Shown here piece by piece: positions 57,156 to 64,000 of a stretch of DNA of 64,000 nt (the first letter of the stretch is position 1; every line of letters begins with the position of its first letter). The stretch comes from Desulfocorpusculum sp964414345. Lineage in GTDB: Bacteria; Desulfobacterota; Desulfocorpusculales; Desulfocorpusculum. A model generated the notes under the pieces. The model searched no databases and had not been told where the DNA came from. It saw nothing but the letters and a program-made list of their open reading frames with translations. The translations under genes and the position numbers were made by a program. The stretch lies in contig CAYPWF010000012.1 in assembly GCA_964414345.1 (NCBI GenBank), forward strand, positions 4,458-68,457. The letters are read 5' to 3'.

Positions 57156-57854
57156 ATGGAACTTATTCTGGATGGGTTCGAAAAGGGGGTCCGACTTCTC
57201 TGGGCTGGAGATCCTGAAGTCCTGGGCATAGTGCTTCTCACCTTGGAGGTGTCCGGAAGCGCCACGCTTCTCAGCCTGATCTTGGGGGTGAGTACAGGGG
57301 CCGCCGTGGGGCTGAGCCGATTCCCGGGACGTTCGATACTGGTGAGTCTGGTCAACACGGGTATGGGACTTCCACCTGTGGTCGTGGGCCTTTTCGTGAC
57401 AATCCTCCTGTGGCGAAGTGGGCCTCTGGGCGGCCTGGGACTCCTCTATACTCCTACGGCTATGATCCTGGCACAGGCGGTGATTGCCACACCCATCGTG
57501 GCTGGGATCAGCATAGCGGCCATGCAGGGTCTTTCGGAAAGGCTTAGACTCCAGATTCTCTCCCTGGGAGCCACCAGATTGCAGGCGGTTTGGCTCCTCA
57601 TCCGGGAGGCTCGGCTCCAGCTTCTGGCCGCGGTTATGGCAGGCTTCGGAGGTGTGGTCTCGGAGGTGGGCGCTTCCATGATGGTCGGGGGCAACATAAA
57701 GGGTTATACCAGGGTGCTAACCACCGCAACGGTCATGGAGACAGCCAAGGGAAACTTCGACCTTGCCGTAGCCCTAAGCCTTATTCTGCTTTTGCTGGCT
57801 TATTTCATCACGTTGATACTCACCAACCTACAGCAGAGAGGCCACAAGAGATGA
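57156..57854 (+). CDS. tupB: Tungstate ABC transporter, permease
   Basis: A 232-residue inner-membrane permease with about five hydrophobic helices. The typical start is VLGIVLLTLEVSGSATLLSL and NTGMGLPPVVVGLFVTILLW; the coupling-helix motif for the ATPase is EAR-type: LGATRLQAVWLLIREARLQL with EVGASMMVGGNIKGYTRVLT after it. It starts five bases after tupA and its stop overlaps the tupC start (ATGA). No unusual features. Confidence 0.92.
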   Translation: MELILDGFEKGVRLLWAGDPEVLGIVLLTLEVSGSATLLSLILGVSTGAAVGLSRFPGRSILVSLVNTGMGLPPVVVGLFVTILLWRSGPLGGLGLLYTPTAMILAQAVIATPIVAGISIAAMQGLSERLRLQILSLGATRLQAVWLLIREARLQLLAAVMAGFGGVVSEVGASMMVGGNIKGYTRVLTTATVMETAKGNFDLAVALSLILLLLAYFITLILTNLQQRGHKR

Positions 57855-58612
57855 GACCTCTGGTGCTGGTCAGGGACCTGCTTGTTCAAAGGGGGCGCTT
57901 TACACTTGAGATTCCCTATATGGAGCTGGCAAGGGGAGAAACCCTTGCCCTGGTAGGCCCCAATGGTTCAGGGAAGAGCACGCTTCTGATGGTTTTGGGG
58001 CTCCTTCTCAGGCCCAAAAGGGGAGTGATCCAGTTATGCGGGGAAAAGACTTGCGGGCTGGCCTCTCCTTTGGCTTTAAGGCGAAAGGTGGCCATGGTCT
58101 TTCAGGAGCCCCTGCTTCTTAAGGGAACTGTGCTAAAGAATGTGTTGATGGGGCTTCGCCTTAGGGGCCTAAAGGGCAAGGCAGCTCTGGAAGGTGCTGT
58201 GCAGGCCTTGGAAAGACTGGGGGTAGCCCACCTTTGTGAAAGGGATGCTGCAAGTATCTCCGGGGGAGAGGCTCAGAGGGTCAGTCTGGCCAGGGCACTG
58301 GCCTTGGAGCCGGAGCTGTTGCTTCTAGACGAACCCTTCTCCTCCCTGGATCCACCCTCAAGGGACAGGCTCCTGGATGACCTGGAAGCGCTCCTGTTTT
58401 CCACTGGTACAACGGCAGTCATGAGCACCCACGACAGGCTGGACGAAATGGGTATTTGCAAGAAGGTGGCGGTCATGCAGGAGGGGAGGCTGCTCCAGTT
58501 GGGCCACCCAAGGGAGGTGATCCAGAATCCCGCTCACCCCTTTGTAGCCGAGTTCTTGGATCTGGGAAGGACGGCGCGAGTGCTGGAGAGCCTAATGGCG
58601 CCCCCTCCTTGA
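57851..58612 (+). CDS. tupC: Tungstate ABC transporter, ATP-binding protein
   Basis: A 253-residue ABC ATPase. Walker A is LVGPNGSGKSTLLMVLGLLL (about 35-55), the Q-loop VAMVFQEPLLLKGTVLKNVL, the signature SISGGEAQRVSLARALA, Walker B LLLLDEPFSSLD, and the switch His in AVMSTHDRLDE. It powers tungstate import with TupA and TupB. The ATG overlaps the tupB stop; the long open frame upstream is not part of it. It lacks the C-terminal TOBE (molybdate-binding) domain of ModC, in line with the tungstate group. Confidence 0.92.
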   Translation: MRPLVLVRDLLVQRGRFTLEIPYMELARGETLALVGPNGSGKSTLLMVLGLLLRPKRGVIQLCGEKTCGLASPLALRRKVAMVFQEPLLLKGTVLKNVLMGLRLRGLKGKAALEGAVQALERLGVAHLCERDAASISGGEAQRVSLARALALEPELLLLDEPFSSLDPPSRDRLLDDLEALLFSTGTTAVMSTHDRLDEMGICKKVAVMQEGRLLQLGHPREVIQNPAHPFVAEFLDLGRTARVLESLMAPPP

Positions 58613-58685
58613 CTCCCTTTTCCGGCTGAGTTAAGTTCCTCATGCCCGTTGGTTTCCTATTCCCCGATCTTTGGGAGGCCTTGTT

Positions 58686-59042
58686 ATGGAGCTTTTTCAG
58701 GATCTGAGATCAGCCGTTTTCGAGAACATAGCCCCTGGGGTGAAACGTTTCGTTTTCACCCTGGAGAAGGTCATGCTGGCCTACTTCGAGCTGGAGCCTG
58801 GGACCCGTATAGCCCTCCATTCCCATCCTCACGAGCAAGTGGGTATTCTCTTGAAGGGCAGGACCTTGTGGCGAATTGGCGGAAGGGAGACACTTCTGGA
58901 AGCTCCTGCCCTTTACAGGATACCTTCAGGAGAACCCCACGAGGTGGAGGTGGTAGGCCAGGAAAAGGTCCTGGTGATGGATGCTTTTTCCCCGATCCGT
59001 GAGGATTTTCTCAAGAGCGAGACTCCCTCTTATATGGGGTAG
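58686..59042 (+). CDS. Cupin domain protein
   Basis: A 118-residue single-cupin protein: LEPGTRIALHSHPHEQVGIL (the G-x5-H-x-H-x3-E motif with three metal ligands) and LYRIPSGEPHEVEVVGQEKV (the second motif with the fourth His). It resembles KdgF/YobQ-type small cupins of sugar metabolism. The ATG at 58686 has GGGAGG seven bases upstream. It follows tupC by 73 bases in the same direction, so might be co-transcribed, but a link to tungstate is not obvious. Function unassigned. Confidence 0.75.
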   Translation: MELFQDLRSAVFENIAPGVKRFVFTLEKVMLAYFELEPGTRIALHSHPHEQVGILLKGRTLWRIGGRETLLEAPALYRIPSGEPHEVEVVGQEKVLVMDAFSPIREDFLKSETPSYMG

Positions 59043-59180
59043 CTTCTCGAGGGAGAAAGACTCTTTGTGGGCATCCGCAATACCGTCGTAAATGAGAGAG
59101 CAGTTAATTCCTGAGCAAGGTTACCACAGGACCTCCCCTACCTTTAACGAGGTACAAGGAGGAAATCTTGGGATAGTGCA

Positions 59181-59909
59181 ATGAGAGGGGAAGATCGGCC
59201 CTCTTACAGCCAGATAGAGAGCGTTTTGGGTTATGAGTTCCGGGGAGCGGACCTCCTGGAGACTGCCCTCACGCACCGCTCATACGTGAACGAACACCCC
59301 AGAGAAGGCTTGGAGAGCAACGAGAGGCTTGAGTTTCTGGGAGATGCGGTTCTGGGTTTGGCCGTCAGCCACATGCTGATGGAAGCACACCCGGGTGAGC
59401 CGGAAGGGGTTCTCTCCAGATGGAGAGCAGCTCTGGTCAACGAGAGATCCCTAGCACGCAAGGCCCGCCGTATGCACCTTGGTGCCCACTTAAAGCTTGG
59501 CAGGGGAGAGCTTCGCACCAGAGGCAGTGAAAAGGATTCCCTCCTGGCTGATGCTTACGAGGCCTTGCTTGGTGCGGTCTACCTGGACGGGGGTTTTGAG
59601 AAAGCTCTTCAAGTGGTGCGGGCCCAGTTCCATCGGGATGTGAAGGAGCCGCCTTGGTGCTCCTTGAACGAGGATTTCAAGACCAGACTTCAAGAACACA
59701 CCCAGTCGCTCTTGAGGGTTACCCCAAGGTACGTGCTCGTGGGAGAGGAGGGACCTGAGCATGAGAAACGCTTCCACGTGAGGGTGGAAGCTGGCTCAGA
59801 CCTATGCGGCTTCGGCACAGGCAGAAACAAGAAGGAGGCCGAGCAACAGGCTGCCAAGGAGCTCCTGGAAAGGCTTTTAGTTGTGCGGCCGACAGAGCAA
59901 AAAGAGTAA
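59181..59909 (+). CDS. rnc: Ribonuclease III
   Basis: A 242-residue RNase III, which cuts double-stranded RNA in rRNA maturation and mRNA turnover. The catalytic signature NERLEFLGDAVLGLAVSHML (with two acidic metal ligands) is at about 45-65; a second acidic pair is in SLLADAYEALLGAVYLDGG. The C-terminal dsRNA-binding domain (about 165-235) is intact: DFKTRLQEHTQSLLRVTPRY and GRNKKEAEQQAAKELLERLL. The ATG at 59181 lacks a strong ribosome site nearby. It leads an rnc-era-der run. Confidence 0.95.
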   Translation: MRGEDRPSYSQIESVLGYEFRGADLLETALTHRSYVNEHPREGLESNERLEFLGDAVLGLAVSHMLMEAHPGEPEGVLSRWRAALVNERSLARKARRMHLGAHLKLGRGELRTRGSEKDSLLADAYEALLGAVYLDGGFEKALQVVRAQFHRDVKEPPWCSLNEDFKTRLQEHTQSLLRVTPRYVLVGEEGPEHEKRFHVRVEAGSDLCGFGTGRNKKEAEQQAAKELLERLLVVRPTEQKE

Positions 59910-59982
59910 AATAGATTCTTGGAAGAGGTCGGGAGAGCACAGAGGCCTCCCCGGGAGACGCCTCCTGGAACTATGATTAGTC

Positions 59983-60891
59983 ATGACAGAGAGACTGTTC
60001 AGATCCGGTTACATAGGTATCTTTGGAAGGCCCAATGTGGGCAAGTCCACTTTGCTTAATGGTTTGGTGGCGCACAAAGTGGCCGCCATCTCTCCGCGGC
60101 CCCAGACCACCCGCAACAGAATCCTTGGGATAAAGACTACGGCCCAGGCTCAGATGGTCTTCGTGGACACCCCTGGAATTCACGAGCCCAAAGGGCCTTT
60201 CCAGGAATACATGGTAAGAGAGGCCCTAAAGGCATTGAAGGAAGTGGATTTGACTCTTTTGCTGGTGGAGCCGGACGCACAGGCCTTCTCACATGATTCC
60301 TGGATGAACAGGCTGCTGGAAGAGTGCAGGGCTCCGGTGATACTGTGTATAAACAAAATAGACCTTGTGCCCAAGCCCTCTCTCCTCCCATTGATTGGGG
60401 CGTTTGAATCCCTTTACCGCTTTGAGGCCATTTTACCCATCAGCGCCTTGACAGGAGACGGATTGGACATCCTTGAGCTGGAAATCTTGAAACACCTCCC
60501 CGCGGGCCCTCAATATTTCCCCGAAGACCAGCTCACAGATCTCCCAGAACGTTTCCTGGCCGCGGAGGTAATCAGGGAGAAGGTCTTCCATCTCTGCGGA
60601 GAGGAAATCCCTTACGCAGTGGCTGTGGTTGTGGAAGCGTTTCAAGAGCGGGAGCCTCCCAGGCCTATTTACATCAGGGCAACGCTTTACGTGGAGAAGG
60701 AATCCCAAAAACCCATACTAATAGGCTCAGCCGGCCAGATGCTCAAGAGAATCGGTTCAGCGGCCCGGAAAGAATTAGAACCCTTGCTTGAGCGCAAAGT
60801 GTACCTGGAACTTTGGGTCAAGGTGGAGAAAAACTGGTCCAGGGACCGCAAGAGCCTTAAGAAGATGGGTTACGGAGACTTTGGGGCTTGA
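59983..60891 (+). CDS. era: GTPase Era
   Basis: A 302-residue GTPase needed for 30S ribosome assembly. G1 is GIFGRPNVGKSTLLN (12-26), G2 PRPQTTRNRILG, G3 FVDTPGIHE, G4 CINKIDLVP, followed by the C-terminal KH domain that binds the 3' end of 16S rRNA (EVIREKVFHLCGEEIPYAVA, IGSAGQMLKRIGSAARKELE). It lies 73 bases after rnc. Its stop codon lies within a perfect 10-bp hairpin (60879-60900) that may end or weaken the transcript before der. Confidence 0.95.
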   Translation: MTERLFRSGYIGIFGRPNVGKSTLLNGLVAHKVAAISPRPQTTRNRILGIKTTAQAQMVFVDTPGIHEPKGPFQEYMVREALKALKEVDLTLLLVEPDAQAFSHDSWMNRLLEECRAPVILCINKIDLVPKPSLLPLIGAFESLYRFEAILPISALTGDGLDILELEILKHLPAGPQYFPEDQLTDLPERFLAAEVIREKVFHLCGEEIPYAVAVVVEAFQEREPPRPIYIRATLYVEKESQKPILIGSAGQMLKRIGSAARKELEPLLERKVYLELWVKVEKNWSRDRKSLKKMGYGDFGA

Positions 60892-60900
60892 GCCCCAAAG
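60879..60900 (+). terminator. Hairpin over the era stop codon
   Basis: CTTTGGGGCT (60879-60888) and AGCCCCAAAG (60891-60900) are perfect complements with a two-base loop. No T run follows, so it may be weak or act on translation of der, whose start is at 60941. Confidence 0.5.
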
Positions 60901-60940
60901 CAGCCCGGGTTTGATGACGCCTGAGCAATTGAGGGGCTCC

Positions 60941-62266
60941 ATGCTACCTGTGGTGGCCATAGTGGGCAAACCCAATGTGGGCAAGTCCACTCTTTTCAAC
61001 AGGATCTCAGGAGAACGAAAGGCCCTGGTGGACGATCAACCGGGGGTCACCAGAGATCGTCTGCACAACCAAGTGAACTGGAACGGGAAGTCATTCATCC
61101 TGGTGGACACCGGAGGCTTCGAACCGCAGACCAAAGAGCCGCTGCTGGCCCGAATGAGGACACAGACGCAGATGGCCATTGAGGAAGCCGACGTGATCCT
61201 CTTTCTCCTGGATGCGGCCACAGGGCTAACGCCTTCTGATCGAGACACGGCCGAGCTGCTTCGCCGCACCTCAAAGCCTGTTTTCTTCGTGGTAAACAAG
61301 GTGGACGGCCAGAGACAAGAAAACTCTGCCATGGAGTTCTTCCAACTCGGGGCCCCAAAGCTACATACCATCTCAGCGCTCCACGGAAGGGGTCTCACGG
61401 AATTTCTGGATGAGCTCACAAGGGATTTCCCCTCAGACAAAGAGATCTTTCCCGGTGAGGATCAGGGGATCCGAGTCGTAGTATTGGGCAGGCCCAATGT
61501 TGGGAAGTCCTCCCTTGTGAATCGCCTCTGCGGAAAGGAGAGAACTCTTGTAAGCCCCATCCCCGGCACCACAAGAGATGCAGTTGACACGCCCATCAGG
61601 TGGTATGGGAAGCCCTTTCTCCTCATAGACACGGCCGGGATCCGCCGCAAGAGCCAAGTCAGACTTCCCTTGGAGCGCTACAGCGTGCTCAGGGCCGTAG
61701 AGAACCTTCAGAGATGCCACGTGGCTCTCCTGGTCCTGGATGCGCTGGAGGGGCCCACTGACCAGGATTCGGCCATAGCGCAGGAAATCCTGGATGCTGG
61801 CAAAGGCTGCATCCTGCTGCTCAACAAATGGGACTTGGTGAAAAAAGACAAGAACACCCATGAGGAACATCTGGCCAGGGTGCGGCAGAAGCTGCATCTT
61901 GTAGAGTTCGCCCCGGTGCTGACAATCTCCGCTTTGACAGGCCTTCGAGTGGGAAGGCTTCTCTCTTGGGTCGAGAGAGTATATGCCTGTTGTGGGAAGA
62001 GGATATCCACCTCGACTTTGAACGAGCGGTTCCGAAAGTGGGTGGAGGCCCATCCCCCGCCATTGAACCGGGGCCACAGGATCAGGCTCTTTTACATGGC
62101 TCAACCAAGGGTGCACCCTCCCACTTTCGTGGTCTTCAGCAACCACCCGGAGGGGATAACGGAGAGTTACCGTCGTTACCTGATTAACAAGATCAGGGAG
62201 GAATTCGATTTCACAGGCGCCACCATAAGGCTTTATATAAGGGCGAGAAAAAGGGAGAAAACCTGA
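60941..62266 (+). CDS. der: GTPase Der (EngA)
   Basis: A 441-residue double-GTPase for 50S ribosome assembly. Domain one: VAIVGKPNVGKSTLFNRISG (6-25), DTGGFEP and NKVDG. Domain two: VVLGRPNVGKSSLVNRLCGK, DTAGIRRK and NKWDL. A KH-like domain ends the protein. The ATG at 60941 has GAGGGG six bases upstream; the longer frame from 60788 reads into era and is rejected. Length is normal. It follows era by 49 bases. Confidence 0.95.
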   Translation: MLPVVAIVGKPNVGKSTLFNRISGERKALVDDQPGVTRDRLHNQVNWNGKSFILVDTGGFEPQTKEPLLARMRTQTQMAIEEADVILFLLDAATGLTPSDRDTAELLRRTSKPVFFVVNKVDGQRQENSAMEFFQLGAPKLHTISALHGRGLTEFLDELTRDFPSDKEIFPGEDQGIRVVVLGRPNVGKSSLVNRLCGKERTLVSPIPGTTRDAVDTPIRWYGKPFLLIDTAGIRRKSQVRLPLERYSVLRAVENLQRCHVALLVLDALEGPTDQDSAIAQEILDAGKGCILLLNKWDLVKKDKNTHEEHLARVRQKLHLVEFAPVLTISALTGLRVGRLLSWVERVYACCGKRISTSTLNERFRKWVEAHPPPLNRGHRIRLFYMAQPRVHPPTFVVFSNHPEGITESYRRYLINKIREEFDFTGATIRLYIRARKREKT

Positions 62267-62420
62267 TTCAGTGCAGTTGGTTACGGAGGGATGGCATTTC
62301 TGTTTGCTTCAAGTCTTGGGGCTTGAATTTCCAAAGGATTTGACCTCCCCTGGATACCTGCCCCTGCCTAGCCAGGATGGCTTATTTAGCAAAACCATCT
62401 GGAAGGCTCAGACTTTAACC

Positions 62421-62615
62421 CTTCTAGCCCGCATTATTGATGATCAACGGATAATGCGGGCTGTCTTATTGACAGTTTTGGACCAACCGGTCCAAGCTCA
62501 AAAGCACCCTGGTTTTTGGTCTCAGATTCGGTCCTGTTTTGAGTCGGAATATGTCAAAGTGCATCGGGGGTTTGAGCTCCCAAAGTCACAGGCTTTGGAG
62601 AATGAGCCGGGTTAA
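62421..62615 (+). repeat. Dispersed intergenic element, copy A
   Basis: Hairpin 1 pairs AGCCCGCATTAT (62426-62437) with ATAATGCGGGCT (62451-62462), 12 perfect pairs and a 13-base loop. Against copy B one T-A pair has become C-G with the change on both arms. The body has CTCAAAAGCACCCTGG, TTTTGAGTCGGAATATGTC, then GGGGGTTTGAGCTCCC and GGCTTTGGAGAATGAGCC. It follows der in the same direction and abuts the convergent DUF2889 gene. The start of the gap (62267-62420) holds nothing recognised. Confidence 0.85.
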
Positions 62616-63166
62616 AGTTTTTCCTGTGGCCTCTCCTGCTCTGAACTGCTTTGCCAACCGTCTCTTAAAATCTGCAGTAAGGGACCCCCTTCCCTCCAAA
62701 GATAGCATGTGTTAACAACCATTCGGATCCTTGGATCCTCAGGAGTCAGCTCTTTTCTGTCCACGCCGTAGGCTGCCCAGTAACCTTGAACCGCTGCAGG
62801 CCCAAGGGTGATTATGAGGCTCGTGAGATGAGCACAACCCTTGCTATTCCCAACCAGTTCCTTCACCTTTTGGGTGAAACCCTTGGTTATCCTCACCCCC
62901 TCCAGCTTCTGCATCCAGGGCAAGACCTCTATGCATCCTTCCCTGGGATGATGTGGCATCTCGGCTTCCACAGCCTGTATTCTCATTTCAGGGCCCTTTA
63001 CCACCAGGCGGGCCACCATGTCGTGCACCAGGAAGGCCCCTTGGAAGCTCTCCCCTTTCCTTGGCCTGTGGCGTTGGTCCGTAAGACGGCCCTCCACCAT
63101 TATCTTGCCCTGGCCCAGGTCATAGGTTCTAATCTTTATGTCCCGGCCGTGCACAAGCTCCTTCAA
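62612..63166 (-). CDS. DUF2889 domain-containing protein
   Basis: A 184-residue protein matching DUF2889: KIRTYDLGQGKIMVEGRLTD near the start, VHDMVARLVVKGPEMRIQAV, KELVGNSKGCAHLTSLIITL with the conserved GCAHL, and NTCYLWREGGP near the end. The family is found in many deltaproteobacteria and its function is unknown. The start is TTG with AAAGGT upstream; an alternative GTG a few codons in is possible. It lies 25 bases after the rubrerythrin-like gene on the same strand, so they are likely co-transcribed. Confidence 0.75.
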   Translation of the reverse strand: MKELVHGRDIKIRTYDLGQGKIMVEGRLTDQRHRPRKGESFQGAFLVHDMVARLVVKGPEMRIQAVEAEMPHHPREGCIEVLPWMQKLEGVRITKGFTQKVKELVGNSKGCAHLTSLIITLGPAAVQGYWAAYGVDRKELTPEDPRIRMVVNTCYLWREGGPLLQILRDGWQSSSEQERPQEKL

Positions 63167-63191
63167 CAGGAATTACCTTTCTCCGCAAGAC

Positions 63192-63674
63192 TCAGGCCCC
63201 GCTCTTGAGAAGCTCCGCCAATTTTCTCAAATGCTTGCGTTCCTCTTGGATACACCCTTGCAAGGCCCCGGCCTCCTCTGCAGGCACCAGCCCCTTCATC
63301 TCGGTGAAAAACAAAATCGACTCCTTCTCAAAACCCATGGCCAGATGCAAAGCCTCCTTGTCCGAGCCGACAGAGGAAGCCAGCTTCTTGCCCAACGGCG
63401 CATCAAAGAGAAAGTGGGAGTCTATAAGATCGTTCACATACGCCCAATACTCGGCCTCCATGGATCCTGCCGGGGGCTTGAGGGGAGCCAACCTGGAGAG
63501 CATCTGGGAGAAGATCCTCTGGTGCTTTACTTCCTCCCCAGCCAAGAACTCCATGGCCTGCTTCACCTCAGGGCTCTTGGCCTTGGAGGCCATGTCCCGG
63601 TAGAACTCCTCCCCCCTCTTCTCTATCTCCACCGCTATGCCCACAACTTCGTTCACCTGGAATATACCAGCCAT
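63192..63674 (-). CDS. Rubrerythrin-like ferritin-fold protein
   Basis: A 160-residue four-helix bundle of the ferritin/rubrerythrin group. The iron-binding Glu and Glu-x-x-His repeats are visible: EIEKRGEEFYRDMASK, FLAGEEVKHQRIFSQML, MGFEKESILFFTEM and IQEERKHLRKLAELL. No C-terminal rubredoxin CxxC is present, so it is the short form. Such proteins reduce peroxide or store iron in anaerobes. The ATG at 63674 has AGGAGG five bases upstream; an earlier GTG is too close to the site. Likely co-transcribed with DUF2889. Confidence 0.8.
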   Translation of the reverse strand: MAGIFQVNEVVGIAVEIEKRGEEFYRDMASKAKSPEVKQAMEFLAGEEVKHQRIFSQMLSRLAPLKPPAGSMEAEYWAYVNDLIDSHFLFDAPLGKKLASSVGSDKEALHLAMGFEKESILFFTEMKGLVPAEEAGALQGCIQEERKHLRKLAELLKSGA

Positions 63675-63756
63675 TCCCACCTCCTGCCGCCCTGACAGAC
63701 CTCCCCCGGAGGTTTCAAGCCCTCAGGGGAACAAGCCCCTTTTACCCTGGGCTTCT

Positions 63757-64000
63757 TAGTCCAACACTATGGCATTGGCCAAAAGCGTCCAAAGATGCAC
63801 TGGCTCGAATTCCTCTTTATACTCTCTGGCCAGATTCCCGATGCCGTCAAAACAGTTTACACAGGGCGTACATACCTGCTGGGCTCCAGAGCGCTTAATC
63901 TGATCCACCTTGATCTTCCCGTAATAGGCTCTGGCCCTGGCAAAGCCGTTTATGAGCGCCCCACCTCCACCGCTGCAGCAGATGTTGTTCTCCCTGTTGG
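63757..64000 (-). CDS. CCG-domain Fe-S oxidoreductase, C-terminal fragment
   Basis: The minus strand from the right edge reads NRENNICCSGGGGALINGFA, YYGKIKVDQIKRSGAQQVCT, PCVNCFDGIGNLAREYKEEF and ends in a stop near 63757. CCSGGGG and CTPCVNC are the conserved ends of a cysteine-rich CCG domain, as in HdrB/HdrD, GlpC and GlcF-type proteins that hold an iron-sulfur cluster for disulfide or electron-transfer chemistry. Most of the gene lies beyond the window. The exact stop position is uncertain by a few bases because one line of the sequence reads ambiguously by eye. Confidence 0.65.

Noticed and set aside
60879..60900. Copy of the dispersed element between era and der
   Set aside because: Only a hairpin resembling hairpin 2 is present, it lies partly inside era coding sequence, and no other element parts follow.
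1..64000. CRISPR array, prophage or integrative element
   Set aside because: No regularly spaced repeats, integrase, capsid or conjugation genes were seen; the repeats found are dispersed single copies.

Overview
The window looks like a GC-rich chromosomal contig from a member of the former Deltaproteobacteria (Desulfobacterota), probably a metagenome-assembled genome because it contains a 100-base scaffold gap. Pointers are a PxxKW cysteine-rich protein, DUF4911, DUF1786, DUF2889 and DUF6765 proteins, a TAXI-type TRAP transporter, GlcD/GlcF-type 2-hydroxyacid oxidoreductase genes, a c-type diheme protein, a tungstate ABC importer and a YedE-type selenium cluster. The lineage is inferred from gene content only.

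Layout. 1-1.9 kb: edge of an amidohydrolase gene, a PIN-toxin remnant, an inverted-repeat element broken by the scaffold gap, and decayed sequence. 1.9-10.4 kb: inositol-phosphatase-like, YjbQ, sugar-isomerase-like, MFS, DapA-family aldolase, 2-hydroxyacid dehydrogenase, LarA-like and 3-hydroxyacyl-CoA dehydrogenase genes. 10.5-20.6 kb: queD-folE2 (queuosine precursor), DUF1786-ligA-acylphosphatase, a LysR regulator coupled to a cysteine desulfurase, and lptF-lptG. 20.6-24.1 kb: metK-ahcY (methyl cycle) behind a leader with an attenuator-like hairpin, then a carboxymuconolactone-decarboxylase gene with an in-frame UGA. 24.5-31.4 kb: TRAP-TAXI uptake, a diheme cytochrome, an aminotransferase. 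31.6-34.6 kb: a selenium operon (yedE, TusA-like, DUF3343, kinase-fold protein) preceded by an unusual class-II tRNA with a GCA anticodon and a cysteine-type 3' end. 34.7-37.7 kb: glcD-glcF behind a potentially structured leader. 40.1-52.4 kb: a Lon-like protease and seven co-directional mannose genes: phosphomannomutase, GDP-mannose pyrophosphorylase, three glycosyltransferases (one fused to a mannose-6-phosphate-isomerase cupin, one to an all-helical domain) and two GH130 proteins. These could form a closed synthesis/phosphorolysis cycle for a mannan. 53-59 kb: a small orphan, an SMP-30-like protein, a DUF6765 gene with a probable frameshift, PxxKW, tupABC and a cupin. 59.2-62.3 kb: rnc-era-der. 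The right edge has DUF2889, a rubrerythrin-like protein and the end of an Fe-S oxidoreductase.

A dispersed intergenic repeat of about 200 bp recurs at least ten times. Full copies start with a hairpin whose arms change in compensating pairs and carry a second G/C-rich hairpin near the other end. Most copies lie just after a gene and point the same way as it.

How the genes fit together: selenium handling (yedE cluster, LysR plus desulfurase) and tungstate import are both typical needs of formate-dehydrogenase-type metabolism, although no such enzyme lies in the window. GlcD/F, the 2-hydroxyacid dehydrogenase, the LarA-like protein and TRAP uptake suggest growth on small organic acids. All function calls are from sequence reading without database searches.
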